From a bacterium (lineage in GTDB: Bacteria > Bacillota_A > Clostridia > Lachnospirales > Lachnospiraceae), in contig SFQZ01000002.1 of the NCBI GenBank assembly GCA_004562915.1, positions 30,410 through 94,409 on the forward strand: a stretch of DNA of 64,000 nt, read 5' to 3'. This document shows, piece after piece, positions 50,305 through 59,237 of the stretch. The notes below the pieces were generated by a model. The model did not search any database, was not told where the DNA came from, and saw only the letters and a program-made list of their open reading frames with translations. How positions within the stretch are numbered: position 1 is the first letter of the stretch; each line of letters opens with the position of its first letter. Position numbers and translations under genes: made by a program.

Positions 50305-51672
50305 ATGAGTAGACCGAATATATTATTTTATTTTACGGATCAACAGAGAGCTGATACCTTGGGATGTTATGGGCAGGAGCTGGATATCAGTCCCAATCTG
50401 GATCAAATAGCAAAAGAAGGTGTATTATTTGAAGAAGCTTACACTGCGCAACCTGTGTGTGGACCTTGCAGGGCATTATTTCAAACCGGTCGATACCCGA
50501 CGGAATTAGATTGTTTTAGAAATGGACAGGCATTGCCTTTAAATGTGAAAACAATTGCAGATTATATTAATGAAGCCGGTTATGAAACTGCATATGTAGG
50601 AAAATGGCATCTTGCAAGTCAAAGAGAAGCTATCCATATGTCCCCATCGATTGATTATGAAACAAAGGCGATTCCACCGGAAAGAAGAGGGGGTTATAAA
50701 GGGTTCTGGCGTGCGGCAGATATTTTGGAGTTCACTTCACATGGATACGACGGATATGTTTTTGATGAAAACATGCAAAAATGTGAATTTAAGGGTTATC
50801 GTGCAGATTGTATCACCGATTTTGCCCTTGAATATCTGGAACAGTATACGGGAGAAAAACCATTTTTTATGACCATTTCGCATATTGAGCCACATCATCA
50901 GAATGATCGTAAGTGCTATGAAGGTCCAAACGGTTCCAAGGAACGTTTTAAAAATTATAAGCTTCCGGGAGATCTGGAAGCACTGGAAGGAGATTATCGA
51001 GAAATGTATCCGGATTATCTGGGATGTTGTAAGAGTTTGGATGATAATCTCGGACGTGTTGTGAAAAAATTGAAAGAAAAAGGGTTATATGAAAATACGG
51101 TTATTATTTATGCATCCGATCATGGATCACATTTTAAAACAAGAAACCGTGATGAGCATATGAAAGGCGGTGACGATTATAAAAGATCCTGTCATTCAGG
51201 CTGTCTGAAAGTTCCGTTGGTAATCAGTGGCCCAGGATTCCGGGGAGGGAAGAGGGTGCAGGATTTGGTAAGTACAGGCAGTCTTCCAAAAAGTATTTTA
51301 GCAATGGCAGGTATCGATGTGGGAAATGCCATGATTGGTGAAAATCTGAAAAATGTAGCGGATGGAAAAACAGAAGGCAGAATAAATCGTATTTTTGCGC
51401 AGATCAGTGAAAGCCGGACAGGAAGATGTATCCGTACAGAGGATTATTTATACAGCGTGTATGCTCCTGATTCAGATGGATGGAGTGAGGGAAGCAGTGA
51501 TTACTATGAAGAGGACTTCTTGTATGATCTCAAAAAAGATCCCTATGAACTGAATAATCTTGTCAGAGATCCAGAATATAAAGAAATACGCTCAGGGTTG
51601 GCAAAACAGCTGATTGAGGAAATGGTTAAGGCGGGAGAAAAGGCTCCGGTAATCAATCCGACAAAAGACTGA
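50305..51672 (+). CDS. sulfatase (Cys-type, formylglycine-dependent)
   Basis: 455-residue S1-type sulfatase. Metal-binding FYFTDQQRADTLGCYG at the N-terminus, the sulfatase signature PVCGPCRALFQTGRYP with Cys52 in C-x-P-x-R (to be oxidised to formylglycine), VGKWHL (~97), and YASDHGSHFKTRNRDEHMKGG (~270). No signal peptide: it acts in the cytoplasm on imported sulfated sugars, consistent with the importer genes before it and with maturation by the anSME encoded upstream. AAGGAG precedes ATG. Confidence 0.94.
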   Translation: MSRPNILFYFTDQQRADTLGCYGQELDISPNLDQIAKEGVLFEEAYTAQPVCGPCRALFQTGRYPTELDCFRNGQALPLNVKTIADYINEAGYETAYVGKWHLASQREAIHMSPSIDYETKAIPPERRGGYKGFWRAADILEFTSHGYDGYVFDENMQKCEFKGYRADCITDFALEYLEQYTGEKPFFMTISHIEPHHQNDRKCYEGPNGSKERFKNYKLPGDLEALEGDYREMYPDYLGCCKSLDDNLGRVVKKLKEKGLYENTVIIYASDHGSHFKTRNRDEHMKGGDDYKRSCHSGCLKVPLVISGPGFRGGKRVQDLVSTGSLPKSILAMAGIDVGNAMIGENLKNVADGKTEGRINRIFAQISESRTGRCIRTEDYLYSVYAPDSDGWSEGSSDYYEEDFLYDLKKDPYELNNLVRDPEYKEIRSGLAKQLIEEMVKAGEKAPVINPTKD

Positions 51673-51701
51673 CAAAAAATGATTCAGAGAATTGTATTAT
51701 A

Positions 51702-51758
51702 AAAAAAGAAGAACCGTTTTGGAATAAATAAGTGATTTCAAAACGGTTCTTCTTTTTT
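51702..51758 (+). terminator. terminator of the sulfatase operon
   Basis: Perfect 20-bp stem (51702-51721 with 51739-51758) ending in T6; symmetric A/T runs make it usable on both strands. Confidence 0.92.
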
Positions 51759-51790
51759 GAACTTGATGGAAGGAATAAAATCTGAATGGT

Positions 51791-51819
51791 TTGAAAAAAC
51801 AATAAGACTGTTATATAAT
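51791..51819 (+). promoter_or_regulatory. promoter of the hsdM-like gene
   Basis: -35 TTGAAA (51791-51796), 17-bp spacer, -10 TATAAT (51814-51819), 29 bp before the start codon. Confidence 0.8.
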
Positions 51820-51848
51820 GTATAAAATTATAAAAGCAGGAGAAATCG

Positions 51849-53327
51849 ATGGAAGATACAAATGATTTGACAGTAAATCTGAAAGAAAAGGTGCGGGAAG
51901 TTTTGGATGTGCTTCAGATTGAGCAGGAGCGTAAGCCTCTTCGTCTGGTGCAGCAGTTTGGATATCTGGCATATGTAAGACTTTTCGTGGAGTCACAGAA
52001 AAGAGAGAAGCTTCAGCCGTATTTCCCATATGGTGGTTTTCCGATGGAATGGACCAGAGGGGATGAGATGATGGATGATCAGCAGAGAATCTGGCAGCTT
52101 CAATATCAGATGCAATATTGCTCGTCCATTGTGGAGGAAGGACATTTTATGGAGCAGGCATGGACTTCGGAAAATGCCAGGTGGCTTGTAGAATTATGTA
52201 AACTCATAGACTGGATTGCCGAACGATGCAGCTGGGAAGACGAGATTCCGGCATTGTTCGGAACGGCTATGGAGGAAATGATCCAGCAGATTTATTCCAT
52301 GGGAAACAGTGGTCTGTTTTTGATGCCGAATCCGTTGACAGATCTGCTGATACAATTGGTAAAAGAAGAAAGTAAAGAATCTGCGGAAGGAAGAACGGAT
52401 GGATTTCAGGTATGGAATCCATCCTGCAGAACAGGAGCTTTTCTGGCGGCTTTACATAGAAATTGTCCGCAATGGACGGTGACAGGGACTGAGGCAGAAA
52501 AGGAACAGGTTCTTCTGGCGCAAATGCTTCGATTTTATCATGGGGTTTCCCATGGAAAAATCATATGGGAGGATCCTCTGGAGAATAAATCCGACAAATT
52601 ATATAATCTGATCGTGACAAATCCGCCGGTGGGAGAGTTGGATATAGAATTGCAGGAACGTTTTCCCATAGTGACCCGTAAAATCCAGCTTCAATATCTA
52701 CAGCTGGTGATGCACCATTTAAAACAGCAGGGTCTGGCAGTAGTTGTTGTGAATGAAGGAATGCTTTTCAAGTTTGAAGCAGAGATGAAAGTGCGTCAAC
52801 GTCTGGTGGAAGAATTTCAGTTAGAAGGTGTAATTTCCCTTCCGGCAGGTGCGTTTCTCCCGTATACGGTAAGTAAGGCATCTGTTTTGCTGTTTTCAAA
52901 TCCAGCCGAAAAAAGAGAAGAGAATGCCTGTGTATGGTTTTATGAGCTGGAAAATCCGGGATATAGCCTCGATAAAAAAAGAGAACCAATGGAAGAAAGT
53001 CAGCTTCCGGATCTTCTGGAATCATGGAAGAATCGCAGAAAGACAGTACAGGAATGGAAAAAGCAGCTGAATTTCGGAGAGAAGAAAAACCAGTGGGAGA
53101 ATCCGGTACCGGAAAGCTGGACAGGGGCAAACTTCTGGTTTGCGGATAAGAAAACAATCCGTCGAAATGATTATAATCTGACAGCAGGACGTTACAAACC
53201 ATGGAAAGAAACCCGGGAGGAAATTTCTCAGTCACCGTTGGAATTGCTCACAGAACTTGCAAAGATGGAACAGGACACCATGGAACAGATAAAAGAACTG
53301 ATTGAGATGACGAAAAAATATGGATAA
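51849..53327 (+). CDS. N6-adenine methyltransferase-like protein (HsdM type, atypical motif I)
   Basis: 492 residues. The fold resembles type I HsdM: a helical N-terminal region (1-130), MTase domain with SAM motif I VWNPSCRTGAFL (residues 188-199) where the canonical form is DPACGTGGFL, motif IV IVTNPPV (255-261), and ISLPAGAFLPYTVSKASVLLF. The Asp of motif I is Asn190 and a Gly is Arg194, so SAM binding may be weak or altered; NPP is intact. C-terminal coiled coil to ~490. The next gene overlaps by 8 bp. HsdR is absent. Confidence 0.82.
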   Translation: MEDTNDLTVNLKEKVREVLDVLQIEQERKPLRLVQQFGYLAYVRLFVESQKREKLQPYFPYGGFPMEWTRGDEMMDDQQRIWQLQYQMQYCSSIVEEGHFMEQAWTSENARWLVELCKLIDWIAERCSWEDEIPALFGTAMEEMIQQIYSMGNSGLFLMPNPLTDLLIQLVKEESKESAEGRTDGFQVWNPSCRTGAFLAALHRNCPQWTVTGTEAEKEQVLLAQMLRFYHGVSHGKIIWEDPLENKSDKLYNLIVTNPPVGELDIELQERFPIVTRKIQLQYLQLVMHHLKQQGLAVVVVNEGMLFKFEAEMKVRQRLVEEFQLEGVISLPAGAFLPYTVSKASVLLFSNPAEKREENACVWFYELENPGYSLDKKREPMEESQLPDLLESWKNRRKTVQEWKKQLNFGEKKNQWENPVPESWTGANFWFADKKTIRRNDYNLTAGRYKPWKETREEISQSPLELLTELAKMEQDTMEQIKELIEMTKKYG

Positions 53328-55005
53328 TAATGTGAAATGGAATTACTATAAACTGGAAACTGTTGCAAAACTGGTTTCCGGAAGAACACCGGAACGGGAG
53401 CAGAAAGAGTATTATGCGGATTCAGGAATCCCATGGGTAAAAATAGAAAATCTGGATCAGGGGTATATTACGGCAACATCGGAGTATCTGTCGGATAAAG
53501 GGAAAGAAAAAGTAAATCTGGTTCCTGAAAACAGTGTGCTGTTTTCTATTGTGGGAACGGTAGGAAAAGTGGGAATTGCAGGAAAAGAGCTTGCCACAAA
53601 CCAGCAGATCGTTGCACTTATTTTTGATGAGTCCAAAGTGCTTCCAATGTATGGTTATTATTTTCTGCAGCGCCATGCGGAAGATATTAAAAAGCTTTCC
53701 AATCAGACAACTATGGCTCTCATTAGCAGGAAAACACTGGGACAGTACCGGATCTGCATACCGGACAGTCTGGAGGTTCAGAAAAAAATCGTGGAGGAAT
53801 TGGATCAATTTCAGGCGTATACGGAAAAAAAGAAGTCTTTGCGGGATAGGATAGAAAAATATGAGAAAGGTTTATTTCAGAAGATATTCGGTCAGGAAAT
53901 CCGATATCATGAGAAACTGTATATGAAAGAGTTTCTGAAGGAACCGGTCATTAGTGGGATATCCAGAAATGATGAGCTGAAAGAAAATTTTCCGTGCATC
54001 AGGAGCAGTGAATTTTCGAAGTCTTATCTGACAGAAGAAAAGAAAAGTCAATGGAAGAATATAGAGACAGATGGTTTGGATATGGAGCCGGGCGCTCAGG
54101 TTCAGCAGGGAGATCTTCTGCTGAGAAACGGCCTTCTGTTGTTGATAGACGAACTGAATTGTCCTGTTTGTTTTGAAAAAAGTGTACTGCGTATCCGTAC
54201 CAGAGAGGATCAGCTTTTGCCGGAGGTTCTGTTTGCGTATCTGAACCAGCCTGAACTTCGCTGTTTATTGTATAGAGAAAGAAAAGAGGGAGACAATAGA
54301 AAACGGCCCATTCGAGGCAGTGAGCTGGAACGGATGGAGATTCCCTATTTCACCATGGAAAAACAGAAAGAATTTGCGGTCTTTCTAGATAAGATTCGCA
54401 AAATAGAACGTTCTCTGGATAAAGAAATTGCCTGTGCGCTGGAAGTGTTTCAAACGGTCAGCAATCTTTTACTGAGTGGTCAGAAAATGCCGGAAAAACA
54501 GGAAGAAATGCCTGTTCCTGTGATAGAAACGGAAGATATACATACGGAAGTTCCTGTAAAAAAAATTTCCGGAGAAGATGAGGTCAGTCATATAATTCTT
54601 GCCATGCTGTGCGGTTGGAGCCCTCTGGATGAGCGGACCGGAGAATACTGCAGAAGACGACAGGAGATTTTTAGAAAAGCGCAGCCGTTTTTCCAGCCTG
54701 TGGCCATTTCTTTTGTGAGTGGTCAGGGGCAGAAAGAATATCTGTTGGAAAGAGACTTTCTGGCATATTATTCTGCAGCTTTTTGTAGTATGGATCAGTA
54801 TCCTCTTGACAGTCTGCGGGATATTTTATTACAAAAAGGAAATGAGAAAATTTTGGATGCTCATCTGGCATTTCAGGGTGAGACGGGAATCTGTACGGAA
54901 GCGGATTGGAGTCCGGATATGGTGAAGCAGATGGCAAAAGAGGGATTGCTTTTGCTGGCGGAGTATTCCGGACTGGATGCATGCGGATTTTTGTTTTTAT
55001 ATTAA
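53320..55005 (+). CDS. type I specificity subunit (HsdS-like) with extra C-terminal domain
   Basis: 561 residues. Two target-recognition domains: TRD1 ~8-165 (WNYYKLETVAKLVSGRTPEREQ, GIPWVKIENLDQG, ISRKTLGQYRICIP) with a following helix EVQKKIVEELDQFQAYTEKKKSLRDRIE; TRD2 ~205-375 (FPCIRSSEFSKSY, LRIRTREDQLLPEVLFAYLNQ, PIRGSELERMEIPYF) and a second helix. Beyond ~395 comes a Glu/Pro-rich linker and ~130 residues (SHIILAMLCGWSPLDERTGEYCRRR...) that I do not recognise and that ordinary HsdS lacks. Coupled to the HsdM-like gene; no hsdR. Confidence 0.85.
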   Translation: MDNNVKWNYYKLETVAKLVSGRTPEREQKEYYADSGIPWVKIENLDQGYITATSEYLSDKGKEKVNLVPENSVLFSIVGTVGKVGIAGKELATNQQIVALIFDESKVLPMYGYYFLQRHAEDIKKLSNQTTMALISRKTLGQYRICIPDSLEVQKKIVEELDQFQAYTEKKKSLRDRIEKYEKGLFQKIFGQEIRYHEKLYMKEFLKEPVISGISRNDELKENFPCIRSSEFSKSYLTEEKKSQWKNIETDGLDMEPGAQVQQGDLLLRNGLLLLIDELNCPVCFEKSVLRIRTREDQLLPEVLFAYLNQPELRCLLYRERKEGDNRKRPIRGSELERMEIPYFTMEKQKEFAVFLDKIRKIERSLDKEIACALEVFQTVSNLLLSGQKMPEKQEEMPVPVIETEDIHTEVPVKKISGEDEVSHIILAMLCGWSPLDERTGEYCRRRQEIFRKAQPFFQPVAISFVSGQGQKEYLLERDFLAYYSAAFCSMDQYPLDSLRDILLQKGNEKILDAHLAFQGETGICTEADWSPDMVKQMAKEGLLLLAEYSGLDACGFLFLY

Positions 55006-55060
55006 GAAAACAGGTTTCGGTGTCAAAAGTAATGAAAGAATAAATATGGAGTAATAAACT

Positions 55061-55903
55061 ATGGACAGAAATAAGATACGTATGATAGGATTGGACCTTG
55101 ATGGAACTGTTTTTAATGATGCGAAGATTATTACCCCTCATACAAAAGAAGTACTGGCTGAGGCAATCCGGCAGGGTGTTGTGGTGCTGCCGGCTACCGG
55201 GCGTCCGGAATGCGGACTTCCGGAAGAATTTTTGAAGATTCCGGGAGTAAAGTATGCAGTCACATCCAATGGCGCAAGAGTGATGGAAGTGCCCTCGGGA
55301 AAGACAGTGTATCAGGAATTGATTCCCGTGGATGTGGCATTACGGTTGATTCGTATGGTGCGGCAGTGGGAAAACTGTGCATGGGAAGTGTATTTTGACG
55401 GAATGATTTATGTGGAAGAGGGAGAATATCGTTTCCTTAATCATCCGGATATGACTCCCGCACTGAAAGACTATATGTACAGATCCAGAGTACCCTACAA
55501 AAATCTTTTCCATGAGATTGTGCAAAAGAACATTGATCTTGAAAAAATGCATATGGTATTTGAGGACACAGATCACCGGAACAGGAGAATGACAGAGATC
55601 AGGGAACAATTTCCTGAGCTTGAAGTGAGTAATGCAACGACCTTTAATATAGAGATCAACTCCATAAAAGCGGGTAAGGGGACAGGACTTCTGGAGCTGG
55701 GAAAAATTCTTGGGATTTCGAGAGAAGAAATCATGGTCTGCGGAGATGCCACCAATGACTGGAATATGCTGAAAGCGGCAGGATTTCCGGTAGTCATGGC
55801 GAATGCGGATGCGGAGACGAAAAAACTGGCTGCTTTTGTGACCCGATCCAACGAAGAAGATGGGGTCGCTTATGCAATAGAGCGTTTCGTGCTGAAAAAG
55901 TAA
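55061..55903 (+). CDS. Cof-type HAD-IIB phosphatase
   Basis: 280 residues. HAD motif I GLDLDGTVFND (~10), motif II ATSNGA-like (VTSNGARVM, ~65), motif III Lys in INSIKAGKGTGL (~203) and motif IV CGDATNDWNM (~225). Probably a sugar-phosphate or nucleotide-sugar phosphatase; substrate unknown. Its ribosome site is weak (AATATGGAG). Confidence 0.93.
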   Translation: MDRNKIRMIGLDLDGTVFNDAKIITPHTKEVLAEAIRQGVVVLPATGRPECGLPEEFLKIPGVKYAVTSNGARVMEVPSGKTVYQELIPVDVALRLIRMVRQWENCAWEVYFDGMIYVEEGEYRFLNHPDMTPALKDYMYRSRVPYKNLFHEIVQKNIDLEKMHMVFEDTDHRNRRMTEIREQFPELEVSNATTFNIEINSIKAGKGTGLLELGKILGISREEIMVCGDATNDWNMLKAAGFPVVMANADAETKKLAAFVTRSNEEDGVAYAIERFVLKK

Positions 55904-55996
55904 ATATTTTACTATATTGGTAGAAAATATCATATTATCGGACGATAGTATGAACATTGCGGATGATTTTATGATAAATTCGATTATGAAAAGTAG

Positions 55997-56002
55997 TATA
56001 AT
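55997..56002 (+). promoter_or_regulatory. -10 box of the second ABC operon
   Basis: TATAAT without a clear -35 at 16-18 bp; activator dependence, for example on the AraC protein at 60994, is plausible. Confidence 0.45.
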
Positions 56003-56070
56003 TTAGACATAAACTTACTTTATGTATTGCGGACGAACGTGATACAAAATGTTAAAAGGAGGAAAAAGTT

Positions 56071-57366
56071 ATGGCAAAGAAACGTTATTTGGCACTCGCA
56101 TTGGCAGCAACGATGACAGTAGGTCTGTTTGCTGGCTGTGGCTCATCTGATTCCGGAAGTTCTGGTGGTTCAGGTGAAACAGCAAAAGAATCCAGTGAAT
56201 CGGGAGATTCCGGAGAAAAATCCAAGCTGACATTCTGGTTCCCGACATTTGCTGCATCTGACGGAGAAGTGACAGACGAAGAGTTCTGGAATGAAAAAAT
56301 GGACAAGTTTGAAGAGGAAAACAATTGTGAAGTAAAGGTTGAGATTATTCCTTGGGATAACTATGAGGAGAAATATCTGACCGGTTCTACTTCCAATGAT
56401 GGCCCTGATGTAGGATATATGTACATGGAGATGTTCTATGACTATATCGACAACGGAACTCTGGCAGATGTAGATGGATATTTCACAGATGAAGAAAAAG
56501 AAAATTATGTTTACTATGATTTGGGTAATCTGATGGGCGGTCAGTATGCACTGCCTGTAGTAGTTGGTAACCCACGTATTCTGATTGCGAATATGGACGT
56601 TCTGAATGAAGCGGGAATTACTGAAGTTCCTACTACAATTGATGAGTTTACAGCGGCATGTGAGGCAATTAAGGAGAAAACAGATGTAACACCGTTTATG
56701 CAGCCGTGGGGAAATGCACATTATGGTTGTCTGAATGAATGTTACTGGCCGTTCTTCTGGGGATCAGGCGCACAGATTGTTGATGAAGAAGGCAACCTGA
56801 CCATCGATACTCCGGAAGGCCTGGAAGCTACTGAATTTATCAGAAGTTTGCTGGATAATGGTTATCTGCCGGAATCCTGTACATCCAACGATGATACGCT
56901 GGAATCATTCAAAAACGGTGATGCTGCTATGGTTGTTTGTGCATCCAGTAATGCATTGCAGATTAAAGAGATCAACTGGGATTACTCTCCGGTACTTCAG
57001 GGTTCAAAAGATGCCAAGACTTTTGTTGCAGCAGACTCTCTGGTTATGTTTAACAAATGTGAAAATAAAGAACTGGCAGCAAAACTTATGAAATACGTAA
57101 CCAGCAAGGAAGTTATGTCCGATTTCCATACAAGAGTATCCGAGCAGCCTCCAATCACCAAAGATGATGAATATACTGGTGACGAGAGATATGCAACGCT
57201 GTTTGCTGATTATGGTGACAATTTTGTCAGCCTTCCGGTATTCAAAGGTGCAGCTTCTATGTACGATACACTGTTCAAAAATCTGCAGTCCATGATGCTG
57301 GGTGAGATGGAGCCTCAGGATGTTCTGACTGAGACAACAACATATTATAATGATAATCTGAAGTAA
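56071..57366 (+). CDS. ABC sugar transporter substrate-binding lipoprotein (DUF4091 locus)
   Basis: 431-residue lipoprotein: signal peptide and lipobox GLFAGC (Cys ~22), Ser/Gly-rich linker, family 1 solute-binding fold (KLTFWFPTFAASDGE, SNDGPDVGYMYMEMFYDY, LPVVVGNPRILIANMDVLNEAGI). Binds an unidentified oligosaccharide for the two permeases downstream. AAGGAGG site. Confidence 0.93.
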   Translation: MAKKRYLALALAATMTVGLFAGCGSSDSGSSGGSGETAKESSESGDSGEKSKLTFWFPTFAASDGEVTDEEFWNEKMDKFEEENNCEVKVEIIPWDNYEEKYLTGSTSNDGPDVGYMYMEMFYDYIDNGTLADVDGYFTDEEKENYVYYDLGNLMGGQYALPVVVGNPRILIANMDVLNEAGITEVPTTIDEFTAACEAIKEKTDVTPFMQPWGNAHYGCLNECYWPFFWGSGAQIVDEEGNLTIDTPEGLEATEFIRSLLDNGYLPESCTSNDDTLESFKNGDAAMVVCASSNALQIKEINWDYSPVLQGSKDAKTFVAADSLVMFNKCENKELAAKLMKYVTSKEVMSDFHTRVSEQPPITKDDEYTGDERYATLFADYGDNFVSLPVFKGAASMYDTLFKNLQSMMLGEMEPQDVLTETTTYYNDNLK

Positions 57367-57380
57367 TTATCAGACACTGC

Positions 57381-57419
57381 AAAGCGGAAGGATCATAGCA
57401 GGGTACTTCCGCTTTTTTT
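57381..57419 (+). terminator. partial terminator between binding protein and permease genes
   Basis: AAAGCGGAAG (57381-57390) / CTTCCGCTTT (57406-57415) stem, T7. It lies inside the operon and would keep permease expression below that of the binding protein. Confidence 0.85.
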
Positions 57420-57435
57420 GAAAGGGGTGTAAGAA

Positions 57436-58317
57436 GTGAAAAGAAAGACAAGGGAAGCGGTTCAGGGAATTGTTTACATATTACCCAGTTTTATCCTGAT
57501 CCTGTGCTTTTGTGTGATTCCGATCTTTATGTCCGGTTATTTCAGCTTTACGAACTATAATGTAATGACACCGCCGGAATTTTGTGGTCTGGACAACTAT
57601 AAAAAACTGTTTACAGACAGTTATGTAACCTCAGCTACGAAAAATACGCTTATTTATGTAATTGTTACAGTTCCGATCCAGACAATACTGTCTCTTGCTT
57701 TTGCAGCTTTTCTGGCAAATAAAATGTCAAAGATGAAAAGCGGCGGTTTCCTGCGAAGCGTTATGTTCATTCCGGTTATTGCGTCTGCAGTTACGGCAGG
57801 TACGATCTGGAGAATTATCTATAATGCGGACGGCGGTCTTCTGAATAAACTGTTGGGTATTTTTCATATTGCACCGGTGAACTGGCTGGGGGATACGAAG
57901 ACAGCACTGATCAGTATCTGTATTGTTGCAATATGGAAGAATGTAGGATATTTCCTGGTGATTTATTATGCAGGTATTATGGGAATATCCAGAGATTTGT
58001 ATGAATCAGCAAAGGTGGACGGAGCTACATCCATGCAGCAGTTTACAAAGATTACGATTCCCATGCTGAAGCCGATCACTTATCTGGTAGTGACTCTGGG
58101 AATTATCTGGTCTTTCCAGGTATTCGATCTGTCTTACCTGATGACAGGAGGCGGTCCCGGAAAATCTACGGTTACGCTGGTTATGGGTATCTATAATTCC
58201 GCATTCAAGCAGTACCGTATGGGATATGCCTGTGCACAGGCTATGTTCCTTCTGGTGATTATAGTGGTGATCAATGTAATTGAAGATAAATTCTTTAAAG
58301 AAAAAAAGGAGGCGTAA
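57436..58317 (+). CDS. ABC sugar transporter permease 1 (DUF4091 locus)
   Basis: 293 residues, six membrane segments, MalF-like; EAA loop YESAKVDGATSMQQFTKITIPMLKP (~190). Start GTG 57436, with AAAGGGGTGT upstream. The next gene begins 3 bp after its stop. Confidence 0.93.
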   Translation: MKRKTREAVQGIVYILPSFILILCFCVIPIFMSGYFSFTNYNVMTPPEFCGLDNYKKLFTDSYVTSATKNTLIYVIVTVPIQTILSLAFAAFLANKMSKMKSGGFLRSVMFIPVIASAVTAGTIWRIIYNADGGLLNKLLGIFHIAPVNWLGDTKTALISICIVAIWKNVGYFLVIYYAGIMGISRDLYESAKVDGATSMQQFTKITIPMLKPITYLVVTLGIIWSFQVFDLSYLMTGGGPGKSTVTLVMGIYNSAFKQYRMGYACAQAMFLLVIIVVINVIEDKFFKEKKEA

Positions 58318-58320
58318 ATA

Positions 58321-59169
58321 ATGAATGCAGTTCAATCTAAAAAAATGCATAAACAACATAAGTGGACCCCCATTTCCATTATTGGCCTTCTGATTCTGTG
58401 CCTGTTTGCAGTAATCTGTGTGGCACCTTTTATCTACATGTTGATCATGTCATTTACCCAGTCTACCACATTGATGATTCACTGGAAAGATGTTAACTTT
58501 GGGGATTTTAGCAATTTTCAGTATGTTCTGCAGAAGAGTGGTTTTGTCCGTGCTCTGTTAAACAGTGTGATTGTTGTAGGATGTTCCTGTTTCTTTAACT
58601 GTATTATAGCTTCTATGGCTGCGTACGGTTTTGAAAAGAAGAATTTTCCGGGTAAAGAAGCCATTTTCCGTGTGTATCTTCTGACGCTGATGATCCCGGG
58701 ACAGGTAACCATGATTCCGGTCTTTATCATGATGAATAAAATGAATCTGTTAAATACCTATTTTGCGCTGATCGTACTGATCATCAATGCATTCGGTGTA
58801 TTCCTGATTCGTCAGTTTATGGAGAGCGTTCCCAATGAACTGTTGGAAGCCGCACAGGTGGACGGATGTCCGGAGTATCGTATTTTCATCCAGATTGTAA
58901 TTCCGCTGATTAAGCCGGTATTGATTTCTCTGGTTGTGTTTACTTTCGTTACATCATGGAATGATTTCCTTTGGCCGTTGGTATCCACATCAAATTCAGA
59001 TATGTATACTTTAACAGTAGCATTATCTCTGTTAAAAACGCAGTACCAGACAAACTATGGTCTGATTCTTGCGGGAGCAACGGTTTCCTTTATCTTCCCG
59101 TTCTTGATGTATGTGTTCTTACAGAAACAGTTCGTGGAAGGTATTGCACTTAGTGGTATCAAAGGTTAA
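58321..59169 (+). CDS. ABC sugar transporter permease 2 (DUF4091 locus)
   Basis: 282 residues, MalG-like with six membrane segments; EAA loop LLEAAQVDGCPEYRIFIQIVIPLIKP (~175) and terminal QKQFVEGIALSGIKG. The ribosome site is AAAAAGGAGG at the end of the preceding gene. No ATPase gene is present, implying a shared one. Confidence 0.93.
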   Translation: MNAVQSKKMHKQHKWTPISIIGLLILCLFAVICVAPFIYMLIMSFTQSTTLMIHWKDVNFGDFSNFQYVLQKSGFVRALLNSVIVVGCSCFFNCIIASMAAYGFEKKNFPGKEAIFRVYLLTLMIPGQVTMIPVFIMMNKMNLLNTYFALIVLIINAFGVFLIRQFMESVPNELLEAAQVDGCPEYRIFIQIVIPLIKPVLISLVVFTFVTSWNDFLWPLVSTSNSDMYTLTVALSLLKTQYQTNYGLILAGATVSFIFPFLMYVFLQKQFVEGIALSGIKG

Positions 59170-59175
59170 AATACA

Positions 59176-59209
59176 ATAGCTGTTCAGAAGTACAATTCTG
59201 AACAGCTAT
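59176..59209. other. 14-bp hairpin between permease and DUF4091 genes
   Basis: ATAGCTGTTCAGAA / TTCTGAACAGCTAT around a 6-nt loop; no T-run, so more likely an mRNA processing or stability element than a terminator. Confidence 0.6.
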
Positions 59210-59237
59210 AAAAATATAGAAAAATTGGGGGATTCTT

